Shown: positions 24,701 to 33,993 of the stretch, piece by piece
Layout: each line of letters opens with the position of its first letter
Position numbering within the stretch: the first letter of the stretch is position 1
Assembly: GCA_026014585.1 (NCBI GenBank)
Contig: JAOZIA010000005.1
Location: 62,001-126,000 of the forward strand
Source of the DNA: Candidatus Bathyarchaeota archaeon
Lineage (GTDB): Archaea; Thermoproteota; Bathyarchaeia; Bathyarchaeales; Bathycorpusculaceae
DNA: 64,000 bases
Direction: 5' to 3'
Notes under the pieces: generated by a model
Told to the model about the DNA's origin: nothing
Databases searched by the model: none
Seen by the model: the letters and a program-made list of their open reading frames with translations, nothing else
Translations under genes and position numbers: made by a program

Positions 24701-27700
24701 ATGCAATTTAATGTTCTCACTTCTGCCACTTTTTCTATCAAAAAAACATTCACAATCATACTTGTTTTACTTCTTCTCTTTTCAGCATCTCTTGTCGAAC
24801 TAACCTTTAGTGCTTCATCAACTGAGCAGCAATTAGACCTACAAGTAAAACCTCTATCCAGCTTTCCAAGCCAAATGGCTGCTTCAGCATACACAGAAAA
24901 CGGCACCCTATTCGCGGGAGACTACAACTACACCATCTACAGAAGCGACGATGACGGACTCTCTTTTCGCAAGATCTACACAATTCCCCCAGAAGTAAAC
25001 CCTCAAAGTGACCGAGCAGGCATAGTTTGGACACTTTTTATTAACTCAAAAAATAACCTTTTTGTATCTGTGCCCTCAACAAACAAGCTTTACAGAAGTA
25101 GTAACTTTGGAGCCAGCTTCAACGTTGTCTTAAACACTAACGGAACTCAAAAGGATGGCTTCTTTTCAGCAGTAACCGAAGGCACAAACGGAACACTATA
25201 CACAGCAACCTACGGCAAAAGCGCGTACCCCGAAAAACCTGCAGTACTAAAAAGCACCGATAACGGTGCTACCTGGACCAAAACTGCCGAGTTTGCTGCT
25301 GCAAGTATAAACAACATAAAAGTCAACCCTCAAAACAATTACCTATACGCAATCACAAGCGAATATACACCAGACGTAAACAATAGCCAATGTGAAAGAG
25401 TTTTTCGAAGCAAAGACAACGGCACCACATGGACCACAGTTATCAACCGCCCTACTGAACTGCAAACATACGGCAACACAATTTACACGGCAATTCTATT
25501 TTCAGGCGACCATGTATATTTGGGAAGTAGCCAGCCTCTTAAGCCAAACTGGATAGACAGCTTTAACGATGACGGCTCAGACAGCCCCTTTACACCTGCA
25601 ACCGTTTACACTTTCCCTTTAACCTGCAATTTCCCAGTGCTCTCCGCAACAAAACTTAACCAAACAATGCTTTTCAGCTCAACCGTTCAGTATCAAGCAG
25701 GAACCAGTCAGATAATTGCAAGCACAAACGGCACAACTTGGAAAGTCATAAAAAGCCAACAGCTCACAGTAGCCCAAAACTACACAAACATCCTCACCAG
25801 CAACTCCAACTACACAATTTTTAGTTCAACTGACACTGACCAAAACTTTGTTATAAAAAATGTTCCCATAACAATGACCCAAAACATTGCAGGCGCATGG
25901 ATTGCCCAAGACGGAACCCTCTATGCCTCAGTTGACAACAGCCTCTACAACAGTACTGACTATGGGCAAACTTGGTCCTCAGCAATGGTTACAATTCCTC
26001 TTGCAACCCAACTGTCTGGTCTTTTTGTTGATTCAAATGGCACAATTTACTTTTCTCCAGCTGGACGAATTGGACTTGACATTGACCCTTCAGTCGCGGG
26101 GATTTGGAGAAGCACTGACCAGGGGCAAACTTGGGAGAGAACTCAGACCCTTAGTATCTATGAATTTATCTTCAACATTGACGAAGACAACGATGGCAAC
26201 GTTTACGCAGGGGTATACACCATGGGCAGTTTATCGGATGCAAAAATCTACAAAACAAGCAATAACGGCGCCACCTGGTCAGTAATCTATTATGACCCAG
26301 TTGCCAGACATGTGCACGACGTAAAAGTTGACAGGTACACCAACTATCTCTATGCAGTAATCGGGGATAACATGGTACCCTGGAACAGCGCCTACATTAT
26401 ACGCTCCACTGATGGCGGCGCGAACTGGACAAAAATTTTGCCCTCGTTGCCTCAAATGGTATCTATAGGTTTTAGTGAGGATGCAAGATTTTTTGGTACT
26501 GACTGGAGTAACGGTCAAATATACAAGACAACTGACGATTTAACGGCTACAAAAGTTTTTGACACAAACTCTCTGTCGTACTGTTTCTGGATTCGCCAAG
26601 ACGATTTGGACGATATTTTATATGCGGGGTTTTGTGGGCATGAATCCCAGCCTCGAACTGCAGGAATTTACTACAGTATTGACGACGGTGAAACTTGGCT
26701 TCTTCAAGAAGACCTCCAAGCACCAATGGCTTATGATGGAACCTCAGGGGCAAGCAACTTCAAAGATGGTCTATTATACTGCAACATTATTTTAAATGGT
26801 GTTCCCATAAACGGGTTTTGCATTTACCCACAATACACATGGGATCAAGCAACAGAATATCCATATCTGTTTAGTGACGGTTTTGAATCAGGTGACTTCG
26901 ATGCATGGGATGACACAGGCGCATCAGGTACCTCCACCCTTACAGTTGAAACAAACAATCCTTATCAGGGTTCATGGAATGCCAAATTTATATCTGACGG
27001 GTTAGACTGCTGGGCCACCAAATCCGTCAGCGGTTCCCCTGTGCTTTATTATCGGCAATACATCAAAGTTGGCAACCTGCCCTCATCAGGCGGCTACACG
27101 TACTTAAACGGCATCGCATACGAAGACCCAAACAATGCAGTCACCGCATACATATACAACAACAGTGGGCACTGTTACTGGGGATTACTTAGTACTGTTA
27201 ACGGTGTCCAGTATATGGTAGAGGAATCCACACCCAGTGACCCCCAAGTAGACATTTACTATTACCTTGAAATGTGCAGAGATACAACCAATGGGCTAAA
27301 TCAACTTTGGGTAAACAATGCCATCGCAGTTTCAGCTTCTGCACCTAACTTTGGAAACAGTAATGCAATATTTACTGGTATACTGTCTTCTTATGCACCG
27401 GTAACTGTTTATTTTGACAATATCAAAGTTGGTTTGTCTTTTATTGGGCCTGAAGAAGTATTTGATTCACTGATTATTTTAAATCAGCCTGTGAACTTAA
27501 GCACAATTCATACTTATGCCTGTAACTTTGTTTATACGCCAACATGGCAAAACGCAGATATTGTAAGTGCTAGCTTGTTTGTGAATGGTTCACTAGTGCA
27601 AAGTAACCAATCGGCTGTGATAAATGGGGAAGCAAACTTTTTCTCCTACACTTTCTCTGAGAACGGAACGTACGTTTGGAACGTGCAGGTAAGTAATGGA

Positions 27701-27883
27701 ACCCATGTAGTGGTGGCAAACCAAAATTTTGTTCTTACAACAAGTGTAGATGGCTCTGAACCAACCCCGACACCGCCGCCTTTTCCTTCTCTTCGCTTTG
27801 TTTTTAATGGTAATATGACTGCCACTTTGCAGGACAGTAATGATATTACAAAATCTGTCAGGAAAGGAGGTGAAAGCAAATGA
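24701..27883 (+). CDS. Large secreted Asp-box (BNR) repeat protein with a LamG-like domain
   Basis: A 1060-residue exported protein. A signal peptide spans about residues 10-35. Residues 50-720 hold many Asp-box repeats (SDDDGLSFRK, STDNGATWTK, SKDNGTTWTT, STDYGQTWSS, STDQGQTWER, STDGGANWTK, SIDDGETWLL), which build sialidase- or sortilin-like beta-propellers. Residues about 725-925 look like a LamG/concanavalin-type carbohydrate-binding domain starting FSDGFESGDFDAWDDTGASG. An Ig-like domain and a proline-rich end follow, without an evident anchor. It is probably a surface protein binding or hydrolysing glycans; no catalytic sialidase set was found. Its last codons overlap the next gene and contain a full GGAGGTGA site. 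Confidence 0.9.
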   Translation: MQFNVLTSATFSIKKTFTIILVLLLLFSASLVELTFSASSTEQQLDLQVKPLSSFPSQMAASAYTENGTLFAGDYNYTIYRSDDDGLSFRKIYTIPPEVNPQSDRAGIVWTLFINSKNNLFVSVPSTNKLYRSSNFGASFNVVLNTNGTQKDGFFSAVTEGTNGTLYTATYGKSAYPEKPAVLKSTDNGATWTKTAEFAAASINNIKVNPQNNYLYAITSEYTPDVNNSQCERVFRSKDNGTTWTTVINRPTELQTYGNTIYTAILFSGDHVYLGSSQPLKPNWIDSFNDDGSDSPFTPATVYTFPLTCNFPVLSATKLNQTMLFSSTVQYQAGTSQIIASTNGTTWKVIKSQQLTVAQNYTNILTSNSNYTIFSSTDTDQNFVIKNVPITMTQNIAGAWIAQDGTLYASVDNSLYNSTDYGQTWSSAMVTIPLATQLSGLFVDSNGTIYFSPAGRIGLDIDPSVAGIWRSTDQGQTWERTQTLSIYEFIFNIDEDNDGNVYAGVYTMGSLSDAKIYKTSNNGATWSVIYYDPVARHVHDVKVDRYTNYLYAVIGDNMVPWNSAYIIRSTDGGANWTKILPSLPQMVSIGFSEDARFFGTDWSNGQIYKTTDDLTATKVFDTNSLSYCFWIRQDDLDDILYAGFCGHESQPRTAGIYYSIDDGETWLLQEDLQAPMAYDGTSGASNFKDGLLYCNIILNGVPINGFCIYPQYTWDQATEYPYLFSDGFESGDFDAWDDTGASGTSTLTVETNNPYQGSWNAKFISDGLDCWATKSVSGSPVLYYRQYIKVGNLPSSGGYTYLNGIAYEDPNNAVTAYIYNNSGHCYWGLLSTVNGVQYMVEESTPSDPQVDIYYYLEMCRDTTNGLNQLWVNNAIAVSASAPNFGNSNAIFTGILSSYAPVTVYFDNIKVGLSFIGPEEVFDSLIILNQPVNLSTIHTYACNFVYTPTWQNADIVSASLFVNGSLVQSNQSAVINGEANFFSYTFSENGTYVWNVQVSNGTHVVVANQNFVLTTSVDGSEPTPTPPPFPSLRFVFNGNMTATLQDSNDITKSVRKGGESK
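27864..27872 (+). promoter_or_regulatory. Perfect Shine-Dalgarno site GGAGGTGA
   Basis: An eight-base full complement of the archaeal 16S 3' end lies inside the end of the Asp-box gene, about eight bases before the ATG at 27880. It explains how the overlapping small gene is translated, probably at a much higher rate than the large one. Confidence 0.7.
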
Positions 27884-28290
27884 AAAAGAAATCGATTCTG
27901 CTTTTATTTTCAGTTCTTGCTCTAACTGTTGTGATAGTAATTTCTGGTTTGATTGTTTATCTTTTAAACATTAACATGTCAGCAACAGTTGGTCAGCAAG
28001 GAGACGTCACAGTGTTTATTGCTGAACAGCAATGGACCAACGGAACCACTATCCCATGGGGCACTGTTCACTTTGGCGATAACTATTTGCCAATTAACAT
28101 AACAAGTAATGTAAACACAGAGCTTACGCCAACTATAGCTGGCGCACCTACAGGCTGGACTATTTCGCTTTCACTTAACAGCACGACTATTGATGCTTTT
28201 GGTGCAGTGACTGGTAATGTGGTGCTTACAGTGCCGTCTGGTGCTCTTGCGCAAGAGTATAATTGGGCTTCAACCTTGACTATCGAATGA
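27880..28290 (+). CDS. Small membrane-anchored beta-sandwich surface protein
   Basis: A 136-residue protein with a KKK start, one hydrophobic helix (about residues 5-29) and a beta-rich outer domain of 100 residues rich in Asn and Thr, containing many potential N-glycosylation sequons (NMS, NGT, NIT, NST). No family name is recognised; in style it resembles the secreted archaeal proteins with DUF1102/TasA-like domains and the 150-residue protein at 42292-42744. Start and previous stop overlap as ATGA. With its perfect ribosome site it may be an abundant surface subunit that works with the Asp-box protein (inference). Confidence 0.85.
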   Translation: MKKKSILLLFSVLALTVVIVISGLIVYLLNINMSATVGQQGDVTVFIAEQQWTNGTTIPWGTVHFGDNYLPINITSNVNTELTPTIAGAPTGWTISLSLNSTTIDAFGAVTGNVVLTVPSGALAQEYNWASTLTIE

Positions 28291-28513
28291 TCACGGTTGA
28301 TTTTTATCTAATTCTGACTCCAGAGTTTATTTTCCTAGACTATTTTTTATTTCACGTTTTTGCATTTTTTTCTTTAAAATGCGTGTTTTTAGTACAAATT
28401 ATGCACAGCGTACACCCTATTTTTTAAATTTTTTTGAAAAGTAATGTAAATATAGAACTTTCACCTTAGTATAATCATTCTGTTTTTAAAAATTTTTTTC
28501 AGGAGAAGAATTT

Positions 28514-29632
28514 ATGGAATTCAAAATAAAATTATTGATCGCTTTTTTTGTTTTAGCAATAATAATTGTGACTTCTGTTGTTGCATTAAATGTGATACCC
28601 ATTTCTGAAAAACCTACTCGAGAAGATTGGCTAAACGGCTGGACCTACCGAATGAGCCACAACATAACAGGGTCACAAGGGGCAGGAAATGATTACCAAA
28701 TAAAACTAATTGCCAATTACCAAAGCGGTCAAAACCAGGACAACACATTTTACTTAGATGAAAAATGTCAAAGTAACTTCAACGACATCCGATTCACCGA
28801 CGATGACGGAGCAACACTTCTAAGCTACTGGATGGAATCCAAAACAGATGGTAAATCTGCAATTTTTTGGGTTAAAATCAACGATAACTTGGATACTGAC
28901 CAAATGATTTACGTTTACTACGGCAACAACTTCGTAAATAGCGCAAGCGACATAGATTCCACCTTTCCCTTTGCAGATGATTTTTCTGATTCAAACATTA
29001 ACACTGAAAAATGGGAAACTGTGGGATCAGGTGACATTTCCCTAAATGATGGCATCTGCACATTGACAACAAAGTGGGGTGACAACGGCTGGGCATACAT
29101 ACGGGGCACTGAAGACTTTGGCGTGAATTATGCAATCAGATATAGCTCAGTTATTTATAATCAGGCCTTTTGCAGATGGACTCATCACGGATTCGGTGAC
29201 GGAACGCCGTTCACTACTGTACTAATAACTGAAGAGGGCACTGACAAAGGTTTGACAGTTCTTGAAGACCTGCCAAACTTTATTACTGAGAGTCAAGAAA
29301 CAACCAATTTCACGTGGACTTGGCGTATAAAAACTGAGTCTAATTTAACAAGAATCGACCAATCAGATAACACCCCCGAACCAGGAGTCTATTACACGTT
29401 TGAAATTCAACGCAGCGGCAATTCAGTAGTTAATTTTTATCGCGATAATGTCTTAGAAGGTTCAATAGATACTAACATTCCAACAGTTAACCTGCGAGCA
29501 ATGTTTGCAGTTGATAACTCTGCACATGACCAGACGGCAGTTACTTCTTTAGATTGGATTCTGATCCGAAAGTGCATAGACCTTGAGCCATCATCGGGTA
29601 CATGGGGAAACCAACAAACCATTAACGGATAG
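28514..29632 (+). CDS. Membrane-anchored DUF2341 surface protein
   Basis: A 372-residue protein with an N-terminal signal-anchor (about residues 5-28), a DUF2341 domain (about 40-150: WTYRMSHNITGSQGAGNDYQ, FNDIRFTDDDG, DQMIYVYYGN) and a C-terminal concanavalin-like lectin domain (about 155-365: PFADDFSDSNINTEKWET, GVYYTFEIQRSGNS). DUF2341 is an extracellular module of uncertain ligand, usually next to lectin-like or adhesive domains. The ATG at 28514 follows an AGGAG site. The same domain opens the viral adhesin at 52937-54853. Confidence 0.88.
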   Translation: MEFKIKLLIAFFVLAIIIVTSVVALNVIPISEKPTREDWLNGWTYRMSHNITGSQGAGNDYQIKLIANYQSGQNQDNTFYLDEKCQSNFNDIRFTDDDGATLLSYWMESKTDGKSAIFWVKINDNLDTDQMIYVYYGNNFVNSASDIDSTFPFADDFSDSNINTEKWETVGSGDISLNDGICTLTTKWGDNGWAYIRGTEDFGVNYAIRYSSVIYNQAFCRWTHHGFGDGTPFTTVLITEEGTDKGLTVLEDLPNFITESQETTNFTWTWRIKTESNLTRIDQSDNTPEPGVYYTFEIQRSGNSVVNFYRDNVLEGSIDTNIPTVNLRAMFAVDNSAHDQTAVTSLDWILIRKCIDLEPSSGTWGNQQTING

Positions 29633-29757
29633 GTCGGTAACTTGTGAATAACACAAGAAGTAAACAGTTAAAACGTTCTTTTGGTTTTTTTAGGTTAATT
29701 GATACCTATTTTTGGTTTACAGCAATTTAAAAAAAATACTTTTTGAAGTGAGCTTCT

Positions 29758-30192
29758 TTGCTTGTTGAAAAATGCAATATTTCTAAATGTAAAATTGTTA
29801 ATTTTCCCAAAATAACTGACTTTCGGGGGAACTTGTCTTTTATCGAAGAGCACAACCAAATTCCCTTTGAGATTAAAAGAGTCTACTACTTGTATGATGT
29901 TCCCAGCGGTGCAACCAGAGGTGGTCACGCTCACAAGACCCTTGAGCAAATGGTAATTGCATTAAGCGGAAGCTTTGACGTTGTGTTGGATGATGGAACT
30001 AGTCGCCGGAATTTCTTTTTAAATCGACCTCATTACGGTTTATATATTCCTCCAGGCATATGGAGGGAACTGGAAAATTTCTCCTCTAACTCTGTGGCTT
30101 TATCCCTTGTTTCCCAGATATACGATGAGGAAGATTATATCAGAAATTACACTGTTTTTAAAAGGATGATGCAAGATGGGGTATGGCGGTAA
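29758..30192 (+). CDS. FdtA/QdtA-type TDP-4-oxo-6-deoxyglucose 3,4-ketoisomerase
   Basis: A 144-residue cupin of the WxcM/FdtA family. The signature RGGHAHKTLEQ supplies the two catalytic His residues, and RRNFFLNRPHYGLYIPPGIW is diagnostic. Characterised members move the keto group of dTDP-4-oxo-6-deoxy-D-glucose from C4 to C3, the step before 3-amination to Fuc3N or Qui3N. The acyltransferase encoded next overlaps it by 17 bases, as in bacterial fdtA-fdtC or qdtA-qdtC sets. The expected aminotransferase (FdtB/QdtB) is not in the window. The start is TTG at 29758 after a GTGAG site. Confidence 0.9.
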   Translation: MLVEKCNISKCKIVNFPKITDFRGNLSFIEEHNQIPFEIKRVYYLYDVPSGATRGGHAHKTLEQMVIALSGSFDVVLDDGTSRRNFFLNRPHYGLYIPPGIWRELENFSSNSVALSLVSQIYDEEDYIRNYTVFKRMMQDGVWR

Positions 30193-30868
30193 GCAAAAAC
30201 TTGTAATTATCGGTGTTGGAGAAACCGCTGAACTCGCCTACGAATATTTTACACGTGACTCACCTTTCAAAGTTGAAGGCTTTAGCGTTGAAGAAGCATA
30301 CATAACAAACAAAACTCAGCACGGAGTTCCTGTGGTGCCGCTGGAACAAATCGAAAAACATTTTGACCCCAATAAGCACCGCGTATTTGTTGCCGTTTCC
30401 TACACTGGACTAAACCGATTAAGAACCCGTCTTCTAAACCAAGTAAAAGCTAAAGGGTACTTACCCTGTAGCTACATCAGCCCAAAAACCTTCATTGCAG
30501 AAAACTCCAAAATCGGTCAGAACTGCTTTATTTTTGAAAATGTCGTGGTTCAACGAGGCGCCCAAATCGGTGATAACACTATCATTTGGTGTTCCAGTTC
30601 TATTGGACATCGATCATCGATTGGGCAAAACTGTTTTCTGGCGTCTCAGGTTGCGGTTTCGGGTTTTGTTGATGTTGGTGAGAACTGTTTTTTTGGCGTT
30701 AACAGCTGTGTTGTCGGAGGCGTGAAGATTGGCGGTGACTGCGTTGTTGGTGCAGGAGCGGTCATAATTAAAGATGCTGAAGCGGGTAGAGTTTATGTTG
30801 GAAACCCAGCTAAACCTGTGCCAAATAAAAATGTTATTTCTTTTATTGAAGGAGCAGAACAGATATGA
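30176..30868 (+). CDS. NeuD/PglD-family sugar O/N-acyltransferase
   Basis: A 230-residue enzyme with an N-terminal Rossmann-like domain (KLVIIGVGETAELAYEYFTR) and a C-terminal left-handed beta helix of hexapeptide repeats (SKIGQNCFIFENVVVQRGAQ, GDNTIIWCSSSIGHRSSIGQ, GGDCVVGAGAVI, and the closing VGNPAKPVP). This is the layout of PglD/NeuD acetyltransferases, which acetylate UDP- or dTDP-amino sugars with acetyl-CoA. Paired with the ketoisomerase it would N-acetylate a 3-amino-3,6-dideoxyhexose (inference). Confidence 0.92.
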   Translation: MGYGGKQKLVIIGVGETAELAYEYFTRDSPFKVEGFSVEEAYITNKTQHGVPVVPLEQIEKHFDPNKHRVFVAVSYTGLNRLRTRLLNQVKAKGYLPCSYISPKTFIAENSKIGQNCFIFENVVVQRGAQIGDNTIIWCSSSIGHRSSIGQNCFLASQVAVSGFVDVGENCFFGVNSCVVGGVKIGGDCVVGAGAVIIKDAEAGRVYVGNPAKPVPNKNVISFIEGAEQI

Positions 30869-31839
30869 CTCTGCTTGAACTTTTACCTAAAAACAATCAG
30901 GTAACTGTCCAACCATACAGCAGTAAATACAAGATTGTATGGAATGATTTTATTTCAAAATCAAAAAACGGGGTTTTCATGTTTAACCGTGACTACATGG
31001 ACTACCATTCCAGCAGGTTCCATGATTACTCCCTTCTTTTCTTTAAAGGAAAAAAATTAGTGGCAGTGCTACCTGCAAACATGGAGCAGCAGACACTGTT
31101 TAGTCACGGAGGCTTAACTTTTGGGGGAATAATCTCAAATTACGATATGACACAAAAACTCATGCTCAAAATAGTTGAGGCCCTACTTGAATATTGCAAA
31201 ACCGAAAATATAATCCGTATACTCTACAAGACAATACCACATATTTATCATGTTGTTCCCGCAGAAGAAGACTTGTACGCCTTGTTTAGACATCAAGCAA
31301 GACTGGTTGGACGAAACCTTTCATCCACAATTGATCTAACCCAAACAGTGCCTTTTGATAAAAGCCGTAAAGAAAACATTAGAAAAGCAAGAAAAAACAA
31401 TCTTGAAATCAAAAGAAGCTACGACATAAACACTTTCATGAAAATAGCCCAAGAAATCTTGATGGAAAAACACGGCGTAACCCCTGTGCATACTGTTGAT
31501 GAGCTGGCACTGTTGATGAAGCGTTTTCCAGATAACATTAAACTGTTCGGTAGTTTTTTGCATGATGAAATGGTGGCGGGTGTTATAATTTTTGAAAGCA
31601 AAAACGTTGCGCATGGTCAGTATGCAGCTAACTCTTATGTGGGTAGACGAATCGGCGCACAGGACATAATTGAAGATTATTTAATTAACGATTATTATCG
31701 GAATAAGAAAAAATTTTTTGATTTCGGCATCTCAACACTTCATTTCGGTAAGGAAGTAAATGAAGGCTTGCTTTCTCGGAAGGAAGGGTTTGGTGCGAGT
31801 GCTGTCGCCTATGATACTTACGAAGTAATTGCGCCATAA
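30865..31839 (+). CDS. FemAB/GNAT-like acyl- or aminoacyltransferase, copy 1
   Basis: A 324-residue protein of the GNAT-superfamily group with two acyltransferase-like halves (FemAB-like). Shared landmarks with copy 2 at 33994: SKNGVFMFNRDYMDYHSSRF, LPANMEQQTLFSHGGLTFGG, YKTIPHIYH, and the C-terminal IGAQDIIEDYLINDYYRNKK followed by FDFGIST. Known relatives transfer amino acids or acyl groups from tRNA or acyl carriers onto cell-wall precursors. Here the acceptor is more likely an amino sugar of the surface glycan, since the gene overlaps the acyltransferase gene by four bases. Confidence 0.85.
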   Translation: MTLLELLPKNNQVTVQPYSSKYKIVWNDFISKSKNGVFMFNRDYMDYHSSRFHDYSLLFFKGKKLVAVLPANMEQQTLFSHGGLTFGGIISNYDMTQKLMLKIVEALLEYCKTENIIRILYKTIPHIYHVVPAEEDLYALFRHQARLVGRNLSSTIDLTQTVPFDKSRKENIRKARKNNLEIKRSYDINTFMKIAQEILMEKHGVTPVHTVDELALLMKRFPDNIKLFGSFLHDEMVAGVIIFESKNVAHGQYAANSYVGRRIGAQDIIEDYLINDYYRNKKKFFDFGISTLHFGKEVNEGLLSRKEGFGASAVAYDTYEVIAP

Positions 31840-31859
31840 ACTGTTATAGAGACACTTTA

Positions 31860-33176
31860 GTGAAGGTTCTTCTAATTCAGACTCCACTTCTTAAAACGTC
31901 AGGGTTGCTTGCTGCTTTCCCTTTGGGTTTAGCTTACTTGGCTGATGCATTAAAAAGTCACGAAGTAACCGTTATTGACCCAAACACAAGCGAATCCCCA
32001 TTTGAAACTGTAAAAAAAGCAATCGCCAAAATCAACCCTGACATAATTGGTTTATCACTGCGAAACATTGATTCCGCGCTGTCTTCTGACAACGTTTCTT
32101 TCTTTGAAGGTTTTCAGTATCTACTACAGACTGCTCGTGAAAACTGTTCAGGAGCAAAAATTGTGGTCGGCGGCACAGGGTTCTCCATTTTCCCAAACGA
32201 AATCATGAACCGCTGCAAAAATATTGATTTAGGTCTCTTTTTGGAAGGCGAAGCCTCATTTCCCCAGTTACTGGATAACCTGGATTGTCCTGAAAGGGTT
32301 AAAGGCATCTACTACCGAAAAAACGGCAAAATACACTTTAGCGGAAAAAACGGAACAGTTGATTTTGATAGTTTAGCATTTCCTCCAAGGGAACTACACG
32401 GGTTAGACTTGGATTGTTACCGAAAAATTCCTCATTCAATGGGCATCCAAACGCGACGCGGCTGCGTTTTTAACTGTGCCTACTGCACCTATCCTTACCT
32501 GCAGGGCAACTGTCTTCGTGTTCGCTCGCCCAAAAAAATAGTGGATGAAATAGAAAATATAGTTGACAATTACGGAATTGAGCACTTCTTTTTTGCTGAC
32601 ACGATATTTAATTACCCTTTTGATCACGCCCGCCAAATCTGCCGTGAAATCTTGAAAAGAAAACTCTCCATACGTTGGAGTGCTTGGTTTAAAGAGAACT
32701 ATATCAACAAAAACTTTGTTATCGAATCCCAAAAGTCAGGTTGCATCGGCTTTGAGTTCTCTCCCGACGGTGCATCTCAGTCATCTCTTAAAATTTTGCA
32801 TAAGGACCTTGCTGTTCAGGATATCAAACGTGTTTGCAAGTTAATCAGAGAGGTTGAGGAAGCAAGGGTTATTTTCAACTTTTTAAGAAACGTTCCAGGC
32901 GAAAACCTAAAAAGCGTCACAGAATTTCACAAACTTCTTTCATGGATTTTAGCTACGAACCGCAGACAAATCTCTTTTATCGGCTTAAACAGCATCCGCA
33001 TATACCCACACACTGAAATCTACAATATTGCTTTAAGAAACGGAGTTATTAGTCGCGGTCAAGACTTGATTGAGCCAACTTTTTATGATCCTTTTCCAAT
33101 GAGTGCTGCCTATTTTCCTGTAAGATGTGCAAATTATGTTTACCTTCGCGCCAGAAAGCTCCAACTTTTTAAGTAA
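31860..33176 (+). CDS. B12-binding radical SAM protein
   Basis: A 438-residue enzyme with an N-terminal cobalamin-binding Rossmann domain (about residues 1-140; FPLGLAYLADALKSHEVTVI, PDIIGLSLRN) and a radical SAM TIM-barrel (about 185-400) with the [4Fe-4S] motif GCVFNCAYCTYP (CX3CX2C). This class includes methyltransferases acting on unactivated carbons and ring-contracting or C-C bond-forming enzymes. Set between two FemAB-like genes and sugar acyltransferases, it may methylate or rearrange a sugar or its acyl group (inference). The start is GTG at 31860. Confidence 0.92.
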   Translation: MKVLLIQTPLLKTSGLLAAFPLGLAYLADALKSHEVTVIDPNTSESPFETVKKAIAKINPDIIGLSLRNIDSALSSDNVSFFEGFQYLLQTARENCSGAKIVVGGTGFSIFPNEIMNRCKNIDLGLFLEGEASFPQLLDNLDCPERVKGIYYRKNGKIHFSGKNGTVDFDSLAFPPRELHGLDLDCYRKIPHSMGIQTRRGCVFNCAYCTYPYLQGNCLRVRSPKKIVDEIENIVDNYGIEHFFFADTIFNYPFDHARQICREILKRKLSIRWSAWFKENYINKNFVIESQKSGCIGFEFSPDGASQSSLKILHKDLAVQDIKRVCKLIREVEEARVIFNFLRNVPGENLKSVTEFHKLLSWILATNRRQISFIGLNSIRIYPHTEIYNIALRNGVISRGQDLIEPTFYDPFPMSAAYFPVRCANYVYLRARKLQLFK

Positions 33177-33201
33177 TTCACTAAGAGGTTGCATGCACTG
33201 A

Positions 33202-33909
33202 TTGCTTAAAACAAAACTTTTTTGGGTGCTAAATATTGCGCCTCACGCAGTTCGTGGCGGCTTAATCCGGTTTAAACAGTACCGCATAAAACAAAAAATC
33301 ACCAACAAAAACGCAAAAATCATAATTGCAGATCCCCTTACAAAAATAAAAATTACCAAAGAAGAAAATGCCAAGTTTATAGTTAACGGTATCCTCAAAT
33401 TTTATGATTTTAACGTTGGAGGAAACAGTCTTATCCAAATTTATCTTGGCAAAAACGCAACTTTCCAAATTGATGGCAATTTTGTGATTGGCAAAGGCGT
33501 AAAAATCAGTGTTGAAAAAGAGGGGATTTTGTATATTGGCGGCGATAAAGCTGGTCTTCACTCGGGTATCTCATGTGATACGCGAATCATGGTTTTAAAA
33601 CATGTAGAAATCGGCAGTGACTTCGGTTGTTCATGGAATGTTTTTATAACTGACAGTGACTGGCACTATGTTGAGTATGATGGCAAACCTACTTCTATGC
33701 AGTCAGATGTTAAAATAGGTGACAGAGTTTGGGTTTGCCCTGAATGCAGTATCCTAAAAGGTACTGTGATAAATGATGGCTGTATTATCGGAACAAAGTC
33801 TCTCCTAAACGGGAAAACTTATCCGTCAAACTCACTTGTTGCAGGGATACCTGCCAAGGTTGTAATGCGTCAAGTGAAGTGGAGACGAGAGTTACCAATT
33901 TCGTCTTAA
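33202..33909 (+). CDS. Hexapeptide-repeat acyltransferase (serine/galactoside acetyltransferase-like)
   Basis: A 235-residue left-handed beta-helix acetyltransferase. The last third carries the catalytic loop HVEIGSDFGCSWNVFITDSD with WHYVEY and the closing VAGIPAKVV typical of the LbetaH_MAT_GAT group (maltose/galactoside acetyltransferases). The N-terminal 50 residues are basic and amphipathic and may touch the membrane. The start is TTG at 33202 with an AGAGGT site. It probably O-acetylates a sugar of the surface glycan. Confidence 0.88.
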   Translation: MLKTKLFWVLNIAPHAVRGGLIRFKQYRIKQKITNKNAKIIIADPLTKIKITKEENAKFIVNGILKFYDFNVGGNSLIQIYLGKNATFQIDGNFVIGKGVKISVEKEGILYIGGDKAGLHSGISCDTRIMVLKHVEIGSDFGCSWNVFITDSDWHYVEYDGKPTSMQSDVKIGDRVWVCPECSILKGTVINDGCIIGTKSLLNGKTYPSNSLVAGIPAKVVMRQVKWRRELPISS

Positions 33910-33993
33910 TTTTATACCTTTTAGGCGCTTAAACTGCAATTAGTCTCTAAGCATCAAATTTAAAAGCCTGTTTTAGCTCATAAAACATGATTT

